Shown piece after piece: positions 51,064 to 59,694 of a DNA stretch of 64,000 nt. Where the stretch lies: assembly GCF_011764425.1 (NCBI RefSeq), contig NZ_BLPF01000002.1, positions 496,997 to 560,996 of the forward strand, in the 5' to 3' direction. The first letter of the stretch is position 1. Every line of letters begins with the position of its first letter. The stretch is from Phytohabitans houttuyneae (GTDB taxonomy: Bacteria; Actinomycetota; Actinomycetes; Mycobacteriales; Micromonosporaceae). The notes beneath the pieces were generated by a model, which was not told where the DNA came from, made no database searches, and saw nothing but the letters and a program-made list of their open reading frames with translations. Position numbers and translations under genes: made by a program.

Positions 51064-52090
51064 GAGCGGTCGAGGTGCTGCCCCGCACGATCAGCGTGGT
51101 GTCCAGCTCGTACCGGTCCTGGGTCAGCCGCTCGCCGTCGGCAAGGGCCAGCGCGAGCCGCGCCGCCGCCGCGCCCATCTGCGCGAACTCCTGCCGCACC
51201 GTGGTCAGCGGCGGTGCGGCCCAGGCGGCCTGGCCGATGTCGTCGAAGCCGACGACGCTGAGGTCGTCGGGTATCCGCAGGCCCGCCTGCCGGGCCGCCT
51301 CGTAGACGCCCAGCGCCTGCAGGTCGTCGCCGCACACGATGGCCGTCGGCCGCTGGGGGAGTGCGATGAGCTGCAATCCGAGATCTCGCCCGTCCTCGAA
51401 TGTGAAGGCGCCGTGCCGCTGCAGGCTGGTGTCGGACGCGATGCCGGCGCCGGCGAGGGCGTCGCGGAACCCGTCGAACCGCGCCCGCGCGGACAGGTCG
51501 CGGACAGGACCGGTCACCACGCCGATCCGCCGGTGACCCAGGTCGAGCAGGTGGCGGGTGGCGGTGCGGGCTCCGTCCACGTTTTTCGAGGCGACGGCGG
51601 GGGTGGGAAACAGCTCGTCGATCGGGTCGATGGCCACCAGCGGGATCCCGCTGGCCACGAGCTGCTCCCCGTGGCTGACGGTGACCATGGAGGAGACCGC
51701 GATGACCGCGATGGGGCGCCGTCGCAGCATCGGCTCGACCCAGGACAGACCTGCCACCGTCTGCTGACGGATATCGGTGAACCCGACGGTGCACTCCCGC
51801 GCGCTGGCCACCTCGTCGGCGCCCCGCAAGATCTCGATCGCGATCGATCCGAGCATCTGGTGGAAGACCACCTCCAGGCAGGGCGTCGTCGCCGGCATCG
51901 GCCAGCGGTATCCGTGCTCGCGCAGCAGTGCCTCCACTCGCTGGCGGGTCCGGGTGCTGATGCCACGGTGGCCGTTCAGCACCTTGGACACCGTCGGACG
52001 CGACACGCCGGCCAGCCTCGCGATCGTCGCGATCGACACGTCGCCGCGCCGTCCGGCGCCGTGCGCCTGTGACTCACCCTCCTGGATCAC
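51056..52090 (-). CDS. LacI-family transcriptional regulator
   Basis: A 344-residue regulator starting at GTG. HTH: SIATIARLAGVSRPTVSKVL; hinge HGYRWPMPATTP departs from the common YRPNxxAR, and the spacer to the core is short. Core ends VVGFDDIGQAAWAAPPLTTV. It lies between a convergent LacI gene and, 81 bases downstream, the second GH27-type gene on the same strand. It could regulate the surrounding glycosidases, but no matching operator is directly beside it. Confidence 0.9.
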   Translation of the reverse strand: MIQEGESQAHGAGRRGDVSIATIARLAGVSRPTVSKVLNGHRGISTRTRQRVEALLREHGYRWPMPATTPCLEVVFHQMLGSIAIEILRGADEVASARECTVGFTDIRQQTVAGLSWVEPMLRRRPIAVIAVSSMVTVSHGEQLVASGIPLVAIDPIDELFPTPAVASKNVDGARTATRHLLDLGHRRIGVVTGPVRDLSARARFDGFRDALAGAGIASDTSLQRHGAFTFEDGRDLGLQLIALPQRPTAIVCGDDLQALGVYEAARQAGLRIPDDLSVVGFDDIGQAAWAAPPLTTVRQEFAQMGAAAARLALALADGERLTQDRYELDTTLIVRGSTSTALS

Positions 52091-52171
52091 GGGTGGAGTC
52101 TACGGCCCCGGTTCAGCGCCGTCCGGGCACAATGTGCTGGCCACGGCGCTGTTCCGGGGCAACGCGGCCCG

Positions 52172-53983
52172 TCAGACGGCGGTGCGGGCCCACTGCTGGT
52201 TGGTGCCACTGCCGCAGGCCCACTGCACGACCTGCGCGCCGTCGGCGGTGGCGGAGTTGAGGACGTCGAGGCACTTGTTGCTGTGGCGGGCGACGAGGCG
52301 TACGTAGCCGCCACCGGCATCCTGGACCTGCCACTGCTGGTTGGTGCCGCCGTTGCACGTCCACTGGACCACCCGCACACCGTCGGCCGTGGCGCCGCTG
52401 CCGCCGTACACGTCGAGGCACTTGCCGCTGCTGGCACTCACGACGGTGGAGTAGCCCCCGCCCGCGTCCTGGACCCGCCACCGCTGGTTGGTCTGTCCGT
52501 TCGCCGCCCACTGCACCACGTTCGCGCCGTCCGCCGTGGAGGCGTTGTAGACGTCGAGCAGCTTGCCGCTGTGCCGCGCGGTGAACGTGTACCCGGTGGG
52601 GACCGGCGTGGTGCTCTGGGGTGCCAGGCGGTAGAGGCCCGCACCGTGCGCCGGGATGGAGCGGGTGAGCGTGCCGGACGCCGTGCCGAGCCCGGCACCG
52701 GACCACAGGTCGGTCACCGTCGCCGAGCCGATGCCGAGGTCGGCGAGGTTCAGCGTGACGTTGGCCGCCGCGCCCTCCCGGTTGAACAAGGCGACGTACC
52801 GGTGGTCGGTGCCGGGCACGTCGGCGGTCCACACCTGCCGGGTGCCGCCGTAGAGCTGGCGGTTGTTCGTGCTGTTCTGGTCCACGGCGAGCACCGCGGC
52901 GTTCGTCATCAGGGCGAGCTCCGCGGCGCGGTTCTCGACAAGGTTGCCGCCCCACATCAGCGGCGCCCTGTTGATCACCCACAGCGTCATGAGCGTGCGT
53001 TGCTCGTCCGGGGTGAGGCTGGAGTATCGGGTGGCGCCGACCGGCCCGAACTTGGACAGCCGCCCGATCGGGATCATGTCGGGGTCAGGCCAGGCTCCCG
53101 TGGCGCGATACGGGGTCCAGTTGCGCAGCTGGTCGAAGAGCGCGTCGAGGGCGGGCCAGTTGTCCCACAGGTCGTTGACGATGCGCCACATGTGCGCGTT
53201 GGCCTGCACGTGGGCGCCGCTGGCCAGCGGTGTCGCGCCGGGCGACAGGCTGAGCACCATCGGGCGGCCGCTGCGCTGGATGGCGGTCCGGTAGCCCTCG
53301 ACCTCCGCCTGCCGGTACGTGGGTGCGGCGATGTCGTCCACCTTGACGAAGTCGACGCCCCAGGAGGCGAAGAGCTGGAAGACCGAGTCCAGGTACGCCT
53401 GCGCGCACGAGTTGGACATGTTCAGGCCCCACATGAGGTTGAGCCACGCGGCCGTGGTGCTGTTGTTGATCTGGTTGGCCCGGCAGGAGGTGCCCAGGAT
53501 CGGCACGTTGTCGGCCACGGCCTGGCGGGGGATGCCGCGCATGAGGTGCACGCCGAACTTGAGGCCCTGGGCGTGCACGTAGTCGGCCAGCGGCTTGAAC
53601 CCGTTGGTACCGGCCGCCGACGGGAAGCGCGTGGTGTCCGGCAGCAGCCGCCCGTTGGCGTCCATCCGCAGCCGCGGCTGGAGGTTGGCATCCTGGTTGG
53701 GGCTGTTGTTGTGCCGGCCGGGGTAGTACCAGCCCCAGTCGATGACGATGTACTGCCAGCCGTGCTGGCGCAGGTTGTCACGCATGTAGTCGGCGTTGGC
53801 GCGGACGTCCGCCTCGGTCACGCTCCAGTTGAACGCGTCGTAGCTGTTCCACCCCATCGGCGGGGTGTTGGCGGTGCCGTTGTCCCAGGCCGCGGCTGGT
53901 GCGGGCCGTTCGACCGCGACGGCGGTGGCGAGCACGAGCACAGCGATGGCGACCAGCGCCAGGTGCCGACGAAGGTGAGACAT
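52172..53983 (-). CDS. Secreted GH27/clan-D alpha-galactosidase-type enzyme with ricin domain
   Basis: A 603-residue secreted enzyme. Signal peptide (1-33, ending PAPAAA), (beta/alpha)8 barrel with [28 protein letters not shown], nucleophile Asp216 (FVKVDDI) and the MWRIVNDLWDNW acid/base region. A beta-sandwich and a C-terminal ricin domain (about 475-603) with QxW repeats (NQRWRV, NQQWQV, NQQWAR) follow. It is more distant from standard alpha-galactosidases than the 43818-45473 enzyme: VIDWGW replaces VDDCW, so the substrate may differ (for example another alpha- or beta-linked pyranoside). ATG has GGGAGAT upstream. An operator of the TGTTAgCGcTAACA family lies 18 bases before the start. 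Confidence 0.87.
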   Translation of the reverse strand: MSHLRRHLALVAIAVLVLATAVAVERPAPAAAWDNGTANTPPMGWNSYDAFNWSVTEADVRANADYMRDNLRQHGWQYIVIDWGWYYPGRHNNSPNQDANLQPRLRMDANGRLLPDTTRFPSAAGTNGFKPLADYVHAQGLKFGVHLMRGIPRQAVADNVPILGTSCRANQINNSTTAAWLNLMWGLNMSNSCAQAYLDSVFQLFASWGVDFVKVDDIAAPTYRQAEVEGYRTAIQRSGRPMVLSLSPGATPLASGAHVQANAHMWRIVNDLWDNWPALDALFDQLRNWTPYRATGAWPDPDMIPIGRLSKFGPVGATRYSSLTPDEQRTLMTLWVINRAPLMWGGNLVENRAAELALMTNAAVLAVDQNSTNNRQLYGGTRQVWTADVPGTDHRYVALFNREGAAANVTLNLADLGIGSATVTDLWSGAGLGTASGTLTRSIPAHGAGLYRLAPQSTTPVPTGYTFTARHSGKLLDVYNASTADGANVVQWAANGQTNQRWRVQDAGGGYSTVVSASSGKCLDVYGGSGATADGVRVVQWTCNGGTNQQWQVQDAGGGYVRLVARHSNKCLDVLNSATADGAQVVQWACGSGTNQQWARTAV

Positions 53984-54000
53984 CCGATCTCCCAGACCGT

Positions 54001-54014
54001 TGTTAGCGTGAACA
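54001..54014. promoter_or_regulatory. LacI-type operator TGTTAGCGTGAACA
   Basis: A near-palindrome 17 bases before the start of the second GH27-type gene; a close relative of the sites at 13940 and 62719. Confidence 0.65.
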
Positions 54015-54147
54015 TCCTGCTACATACGCATGGATCGACGTTTGCCACTACCCGGTCCATTGACTGTGAACTATGGCGATCGACTCGTCAAGGGGTCGGC
54101 GCGGCGCCGGACCGCTCGGGGTTTCAGAAGATCCAATTCAAGACAGA

Positions 54148-54445
54148 TCCGGGCTACCGCGACGTCCGTCGTGGTCCGGACCGTTGCTCCCGCGGCCTCA
54201 CCCTCCGCGGTGCGCCCAGCTCAGCTTGGGAGCCCGCTCCGCCAGATCTTGGCAAGTTAGCGCCGAAATAACGTGCAAACTCACCAAGGTCTCGAAGGTC
54301 GCCCCGCCCGCACCTGATCGGCAGTCACAGACCGCGACGACGGCGCCAAACCGCGGGCGGGCTCGCATCCTGGTCAATGCCTTACCCCGTAAAGCCAGCC
54401 ACTGCGGCGTCGACACCGTGAGCTGGGAAGACGCCCCAGCTCGGC
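54148..54445 (+). repeat. Dispersed intergenic repeat, full copy
   Basis: Non-coding stretch between the GH27-type and clan-A glycosidase genes. It shares its first half with 41789-41945 (same strand) and its length from about 54190 with 41946-42195 (opposite strand). Conserved hairpins: AGATCTTGG (54244-54252) with CCAAGGTCT (54284-54292), and GAGCTGGG with CCCAGCTC near 54421-54440. The rest of the gap, 54446-54623, shows no gene. Confidence 0.8.
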
Positions 54446-54623
54446 ACAGACAACGGCGACCACCCCGCTCGGTTGTGGACGGATTCGCCCACCGCGACCC
54501 AAAGCTCGCGACGCGGATCGGCCCAGGGTCCTGTTTGGAGAGTCCTTGCGGGGCTGCGCCGGGCCCAGGCCACAGTCGCCTGGATCCCGGCACGCCTTGA
54601 CGATTCTCTCTTTTAAACGGGGC

Positions 54624-56462
54624 CTAGCGGCCCCACAGCCGCCAGGTCTGGTTGAGCGGACTGCCCTGACCGGCGGGGTTGCAGGTCCACTGGTGGACGC
54701 GGGCGCCCGCGGCGGTGGATATCGTGCTCACGTCCACGCACTTGCCGCTGTGCCGGGCGACGAGCTGGTAGTCGTGGCTGTCGTTGCCGGAGTAGGTCAC
54801 CTTCCGGAGGGTGAACTGCTGGTTGGTGGCGCCGCCGATGCACGTCCACTGGTGCACGGTGGCGCCGTCGGCGGTTGAGACGCCGGAGACGTCGAGACAC
54901 TTGCCGGTCTGCTGGTTGACGACGGTGTACGTGTTGGCGACGCCGGCGACCGGCCGGAAGTTCCACAGCTGCTGGTCGCCGCCCTCGCAGTAGTACTGCT
55001 GCTGGACGTTGCCGTCCGCCGTACCGCGGTTGGTGTTGTCCAGGCACTGCTGGGAGTGCTGGGCGACGGCGACCGACTGGAAGTCGTTGTCGGACGGCGG
55101 TAGCAGCGTGACGGTGAAGGTGTCGTCGATGGCGGTGTGCGGCAGGTTGACCGTCGTGCCGTTGTTGGAGAGCGTCACCACGGAGTTCTGTACCGTGATC
55201 GGGCTCTGGACGGCGCCGCCGTTGTTGTGCGGGATGCGCTGCACCCGCACGCGGACCTGGTTGTTCTGCACGATGCCGCTGGTGGTGTCCAGGCGCTGCA
55301 GGTTGACGGCGATGTTGCCGGTGGTCCTGCCGCCGCCGACGAGGATCTTCGCCGACCCACTGGCCTTGGTGGCGAACGCGTCGTAGTTGGCGCTCGGCGT
55401 GACCGCGACGATCTGGCCGGTCTGCGAGCCGTAGAAGCGGTAGGCCCACCATTCGCCCTTCGGCACGTGCTGGCCGGCGCTGTTGCGCAGCAGCAGGTTG
55501 CCGAGGAAGTCGTGCAGGTTGTTGCCGCCGGCCCAGTTGGCGCGCAGGCCGTCGGCGCCGGCCCGCTCGAGCCGTGCGATGTACCAGGCGCCGTCGGCGG
55601 GGTTCTGCTCGTTGGGGTCGCCGTACTCGTTGATCTGGTACGGGCGGGGATGCGGGATGCCGCGCGGGTCGAGGGTGGCGTTGGCGGCGGCCACGTTCGC
55701 GACCGGGTCACCGGGCAGGGAGTGCCAGCTGATGATGTCCGGGACGACGTTGTTGGCGCGGATGTAGTCCAGGTACTGGTTCCAGAAGGCGTGCGAGGTG
55801 GACGGCACGCAGGCGCAGCTGGGCCCGACGATGAGCTGGTTGGGGAACGCCGCGCGGATGCGCTGGTAGCTGCGGCGCCAGAGCTCGAAGTACTGGGCCT
55901 GGGGCCGGTTCCAGAAGAGGGTGATGTTGGGTTCGTTCCAGATGTCCCACTGGACGGTGATGCCCGCGGCGCGGACGTCGTTGATCAGGCGGGTGAGGAA
56001 GTTGTCGTAGTCGGTCCAGTTGTTGTTGTCGCCGGGAAACCGGGAGATCGGGTAGCCGTCGGCGCCCCACAGGTCGTGGGGGAGCAGGATGAACTCGCCG
56101 CCGAGCGCGATCGTGCGGCGGGCCTGCGCGACGGTGGAGTTCCAGCGGCGCTCGTAGCCGCCGTTGACCCAGCCTCCGGGCGAGGCGAGCTGGGCGCCGC
56201 CGGCGCGCATGTACCGGAACTTCACGTCGCGGTAGAAGTGGTCCGCCGGTCCGGAGGCGTTCTCGGTCATGCCGTAGATCCAGCCGGACGCGCGGTAGGT
56301 CGGCGCGCTGCCTGCGGTGGCGAAGTTGACGCTGATCGACTCGTCGGCCGCCTGGGCCGGGGATGGCGCGACCGCGACGGCGGCGACGGCCGTGAGCAGG
56401 CCGATCGCCACCCGGGCGGCGGTCCGGGCGGGGATGAGTCTGCTCCTGAGCGTGGGTCTCAT
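54624..56462 (-). CDS. Secreted clan-A (GH39/GH5-like) glycosidase with ricin domain
   Basis: 612 residues. ATG 56462 is chosen: GAGGGAG lies before it and the signal peptide (MRPTLRSRLIPARTAARVAI onward, ending PAQA) starts there; the longer open frame would run through the operator. The TIM barrel has the clan-A acid/base Glu177 in WDIWNEPN and the nucleophile Glu279 in YQINEYGDP. A beta-sandwich (about 350-455) and a ricin domain (about 460-612) with QxW repeats follow. The best family guess is GH39-like (xylosidase, arabinopyranosidase or similar). It shares a regulatory region with the divergent importer operon, each side with its own promoter and operator. Confidence 0.83.
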   Translation of the reverse strand: MRPTLRSRLIPARTAARVAIGLLTAVAAVAVAPSPAQAADESISVNFATAGSAPTYRASGWIYGMTENASGPADHFYRDVKFRYMRAGGAQLASPGGWVNGGYERRWNSTVAQARRTIALGGEFILLPHDLWGADGYPISRFPGDNNNWTDYDNFLTRLINDVRAAGITVQWDIWNEPNITLFWNRPQAQYFELWRRSYQRIRAAFPNQLIVGPSCACVPSTSHAFWNQYLDYIRANNVVPDIISWHSLPGDPVANVAAANATLDPRGIPHPRPYQINEYGDPNEQNPADGAWYIARLERAGADGLRANWAGGNNLHDFLGNLLLRNSAGQHVPKGEWWAYRFYGSQTGQIVAVTPSANYDAFATKASGSAKILVGGGRTTGNIAVNLQRLDTTSGIVQNNQVRVRVQRIPHNNGGAVQSPITVQNSVVTLSNNGTTVNLPHTAIDDTFTVTLLPPSDNDFQSVAVAQHSQQCLDNTNRGTADGNVQQQYYCEGGDQQLWNFRPVAGVANTYTVVNQQTGKCLDVSGVSTADGATVHQWTCIGGATNQQFTLRKVTYSGNDSHDYQLVARHSGKCVDVSTISTAAGARVHQWTCNPAGQGSPLNQTWRLWGR

Positions 56463-56489
56463 GGGCAACTCCCTCGGGGGTGGAAGGAT

Positions 56490-56537
56490 CGCGAATCGAT
56501 TCGCGGGGAGCTTAGGTTCGGTTCTCACGTGTGTCAA
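56490..56537 (-). promoter_or_regulatory. Leftward promoter with operator CGCGAATCGATTCGCG
   Basis: On the minus strand TTGACA (56532-56537), a 17-base spacer and TAAGCT (56509-56514) lead into a perfect 16-bp palindrome at 56490-56505, 28 bases before the clan-A glycosidase start. Confidence 0.78.
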
Positions 56538-56567
56538 TGGGTTGTTGAGGATGCCGCTTAGTCAGCC

Positions 56568-56627
56568 TTGACCGACCGCGGCGCCGGGGCCTATGTTCTG
56601 GCGAACCGATTCGGCGAATCGGTTCGC
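56568..56627 (+). promoter_or_regulatory. Rightward promoter with double LacI operator
   Basis: TTGACC (56568-56573), an 18-base spacer and TATGTT (56592-56597). Directly after the -10 element, 56601-56627 is a 27-base palindrome (one central mismatch) made of two operator copies, GCGAACCGATTCGG and its mirror, sharing the middle. It controls the binding-protein operon. Confidence 0.8.
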
Positions 56628-56717
56628 ACGGTGGTCGCCGGCCTCGGGAGGCACGCGGCGGCAGGACACGCACCCTCTGGACGCACTTCGAAGATCGACA
56701 CCCAAGTGAGGCACCAG

Positions 56718-57971
56718 ATGACGACATCCACGTTCAGGTGGCGCGTGGTCAGCGCCGCCGCGATTGCGGTCTCGGTCGCCGCCGGCCTGGCCGCCTGCTC
56801 CTCCGGCGACGACCCGGCCGGTGGCGAAGCCGGCGGCACCTACACGATTTGGGACCCCTATCCGCAGTTCGCTGACGACTCGGAGTGGGTCAAGCTGCTC
56901 AAAGGCTGCGGCACGTCCGCCGGGGTGACCGTCGAGCGGACCGGCTACGACACCACCGACCTGACCAACAAGGCGCTGCTGGCGGCCCAGCAGGACAACT
57001 CGCCGGACGTGCTGATCGTCGACAACCCGGTGATCTCGACCCTGGCCGAGGCGGGTGCGCTCACCACCACCGAGGAAAACAAGCTGGACACCTCGACCAT
57101 GGAGCCGAACCTGCTCGGCGCCGGCCAGGTCGCCGGCAAGACCTACGGGGTGCCGATCGGCGCGAACACGCTGGCGCTCTACTACAACAAAGACCTGCTG
57201 GGCAAGGCCGGCGTCGACGTGGCGTCGGTGCGGGACTGGCCGACCCTCACCGCCGCGTTGGCCAAGGTCAAGGCGGCGGGCAAGAAGGGCATCACCTTCT
57301 CGGCCATCGGTACCGAGGAGGGCAGCTTCCAGTTCCTGCCGTGGTTCTGGGGATCCGGCGCGCAGCTGACCGACCTCGACTCGCCGCAGGCGGTGTCCGC
57401 GCTGGCCTTGTGGACCGACTGGCTGAAGCAGGGGTACGCGCCGAACTCGGTCATCAACAACACCCAGACGACGAGCTGGCAGGAGTTCGCCAGCGGCGAC
57501 TACGCCTTCAGTGAGAACGGCACGTGGCAGCTGGCCAACGCGGAGAAGCTCGACTTCGAGTACGGCATCATCCCCATCCCGGCCAGCTCCGGGGGCACCG
57601 CGCCCGCGCCGACCGGTGGCGAGTTCGTGTCGATCCCGGTGCAGGGCAAGACCGAGCGGTACGCGACCAGCCAGAAGCTCGTCACCTGCCTGACCAGCGG
57701 CGACAATTTGCTGGCCACCGACACCACGCTGTCGTACATCGCGCCGGTCGCCGCCGTGCAGACCAAGCAGGTGGCCGCCAACGCGAAGCTCGAAGTCTGG
57801 GTGGAGGCGGTCAAGGCCGCCAAGGGACGCACCGGCGACAACCTCGGTACCAAGTACCCGAAGATCTCCGAACCACTGTGGACGGCCATGCAGGCGGCGC
57901 TCAGCGGTGCCAGGACACCGCAGCAGGCGCTGACCGACGCGCAGGCCGCCGCGGCCGGTGCCACGAAGTAG
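56718..57971 (+). CDS. Extracellular solute-binding lipoprotein (family 1, CUT1)
   Basis: A 417-residue lipoprotein with lipobox GLAAC (Cys27). Family-1 features: DVLIVDNPVISTLAEAGAL, YGVPIGANTLALYYNKDLL and SENGTWQLANAE. ATG 56718 has GTGAGG upstream; the open frame extends 5' through the operator and is not coding there. It begins the operon binding protein, two permeases, GH63-type hydrolase, controlled by the double operator. It probably binds an oligosaccharide released by the divergent glycosidase or its partners. Confidence 0.9.
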   Translation: MTTSTFRWRVVSAAAIAVSVAAGLAACSSGDDPAGGEAGGTYTIWDPYPQFADDSEWVKLLKGCGTSAGVTVERTGYDTTDLTNKALLAAQQDNSPDVLIVDNPVISTLAEAGALTTTEENKLDTSTMEPNLLGAGQVAGKTYGVPIGANTLALYYNKDLLGKAGVDVASVRDWPTLTAALAKVKAAGKKGITFSAIGTEEGSFQFLPWFWGSGAQLTDLDSPQAVSALALWTDWLKQGYAPNSVINNTQTTSWQEFASGDYAFSENGTWQLANAEKLDFEYGIIPIPASSGGTAPAPTGGEFVSIPVQGKTERYATSQKLVTCLTSGDNLLATDTTLSYIAPVAAVQTKQVAANAKLEVWVEAVKAAKGRTGDNLGTKYPKISEPLWTAMQAALSGARTPQQALTDAQAAAAGATK

Positions 57972-57988
57972 TGCCAGAAGCCCGGACG

Positions 57989-58882
57989 ATGAACCGCGAC
58001 CGTCACGTCGACGGGCGGTGGACGGCGTGGCTGTTTCTGGCCCCGGTGACGATCTACCTGCTCGCCTTCTACGCCTACCCGCTTTACCGCAACATCGAGC
58101 TGAGCCTGCGCGAGTACACCGTCCGCTCGTTCGTGCAGGGCGGTGCACCGTTCGCCGGCCTCGACAACTACCAGAAGATCCTGTCCGACCCGACCTTCGG
58201 CCCGGCGCTGGCGCACACGGTGGTCTTCACCGTCGCGTCGCTGGCGTTCCAGTTCGGCATCGGGATGGCGCTGGCGGTCTTCTTCCACCAGCACTTCCCG
58301 CTGTCCCGCACGCTGCGGGCGCTGTTTCTCGTGCCGTGGCTGCTGCCGCTGATCGTGTCGGCGTCGACGTGGTCGTGGATGCTCAACAGCGACGCCGGCG
58401 TCGTCAACGCCGCGCTCGGCACCGTCGGAGTCGGTCCGGTCAACTGGCTCACGTCACCGGACTGGGCACTGGCCTCAGTGATCATCGCGAACGTGTGGAT
58501 CGGCATCCCGTTCAACCTTGTCGTGCTCTACAGCGGGCTGCAGTCGATCCCGGTCGCCCTGTACGAGGCGGCGGCGCTGGACGGCGCCACCGGGTGGCAG
58601 CGCTTCTGGCGGGTGACGTTTCCGCTGTTGCGGCCGGTCTCGGCGATCACGCTGCTGCTCGGACTGATCTACACGCTCAAGGTGTTCGACATCATCTGGA
58701 TCATGACCAGGGGTGGGCCGACGGACTCCTCCACGACGTTCGCCACCTGGTCGTACCGGCTCGGGTTCGGCAGCCTGCTGCCGTCCTTCGGGCCCGGCGC
58801 CGCGGTCGGAAACCTGCTCATCGTCATGGCCCTCACCGCCGGGCTCGTCTACATCCGGCTCCAGCGAAGGCAGTGGGCATGA
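57989..58882 (+). CDS. Sugar ABC transporter permease (CUT1, MalF type)
   Basis: A 297-residue membrane protein with six hydrophobic segments and the EAA loop LYEAAALDGATGWQRFWRVT. ATG 57989 is preferred; GTG 57971, overlapping the binding-protein stop, is an alternative in the same frame. The next permease overlaps its stop. Confidence 0.9.
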   Translation: MNRDRHVDGRWTAWLFLAPVTIYLLAFYAYPLYRNIELSLREYTVRSFVQGGAPFAGLDNYQKILSDPTFGPALAHTVVFTVASLAFQFGIGMALAVFFHQHFPLSRTLRALFLVPWLLPLIVSASTWSWMLNSDAGVVNAALGTVGVGPVNWLTSPDWALASVIIANVWIGIPFNLVVLYSGLQSIPVALYEAAALDGATGWQRFWRVTFPLLRPVSAITLLLGLIYTLKVFDIIWIMTRGGPTDSSTTFATWSYRLGFGSLLPSFGPGAAVGNLLIVMALTAGLVYIRLQRRQWA

Positions 58883-59688
58883 AGCGCCTGCTGAAGACAG
58901 CCGTCGGGCTGGCGCTGACCGCCGTGATGCTTTTCCCGGTGTACTGGATGGTCAACGTGTCGTTGACCCGCGACCAGGACATGCGCGCCGACCCGCCACA
59001 CCTGGTGCCCCTGCGGGGCACGCTGGAGGGCTATCGGGCGGTGCTCGACCAGCAGCTGCCCTACCTCGGCACCAGCCTGCTGATCGGCCTCGGCACGGTC
59101 GCCCTCACCGTGGCGCTCGCCGCCCCGGCCGGGTTTGCGCTGGCCAAGCTGCGGCCGGTCGGCGGCGGGGCTTTCAGCTTCGTTCTGCTGATCGCGCAGA
59201 TGATCCCGGGCATCATCATGGCGATGGGCTTCTACGCCATCTACCTCAACCTGGGCGTGCTCAACTCGGTGCCCGGCCTGATCCTGGCCGACTCCACGCT
59301 GGCGGTGCCGTTTGCCGTACTCATCTTCACCGCCTTCATGTCCGGGATCCCGGACGAGCTGATGCAGGCCGCCGTCATCGACGGTGCCGGCCGGCTGCGC
59401 GCCTTCTGGTCGGTCGTGCTGCCGGTCAGCCGGAACGCGGTCGTCACCGTCTCGCTGTTCGCCTTCCTGTGGGCCTGGTCCGACTTCATCTTCGCCTCCA
59501 CATTGGACGGAGGAGGCGATCATCAGCCGATCACCCTCGGCATCTACCACTACATCGGAAACAACAACCAGCAGTGGAACGCCATCATGGCCACCGCGGT
59601 CGTCGCCTCCGTCCCCGCCACCATCCTGCTGGTCCTGGCCCAGCGGTACGTCGCCGCCGGTGTCACCGCCGGCGCCGTCAAGGACTGA
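58879..59688 (+). CDS. Sugar ABC transporter permease (CUT1, MalG type)
   Basis: A 269-residue membrane protein with six hydrophobic segments and the EAA loop ELMQAAVIDGAGRLRAFWSV. ATG 58879 overlaps the stop of the partner permease. No ATPase gene is near, so a shared MsiK-type ATPase elsewhere in the genome is expected. Confidence 0.92.
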   Translation: MKRLLKTAVGLALTAVMLFPVYWMVNVSLTRDQDMRADPPHLVPLRGTLEGYRAVLDQQLPYLGTSLLIGLGTVALTVALAAPAGFALAKLRPVGGGAFSFVLLIAQMIPGIIMAMGFYAIYLNLGVLNSVPGLILADSTLAVPFAVLIFTAFMSGIPDELMQAAVIDGAGRLRAFWSVVLPVSRNAVVTVSLFAFLWAWSDFIFASTLDGGGDHQPITLGIYHYIGNNNQQWNAIMATAVVASVPATILLVLAQRYVAAGVTAGAVKD

Positions 59689-59694
59689 CCCATC

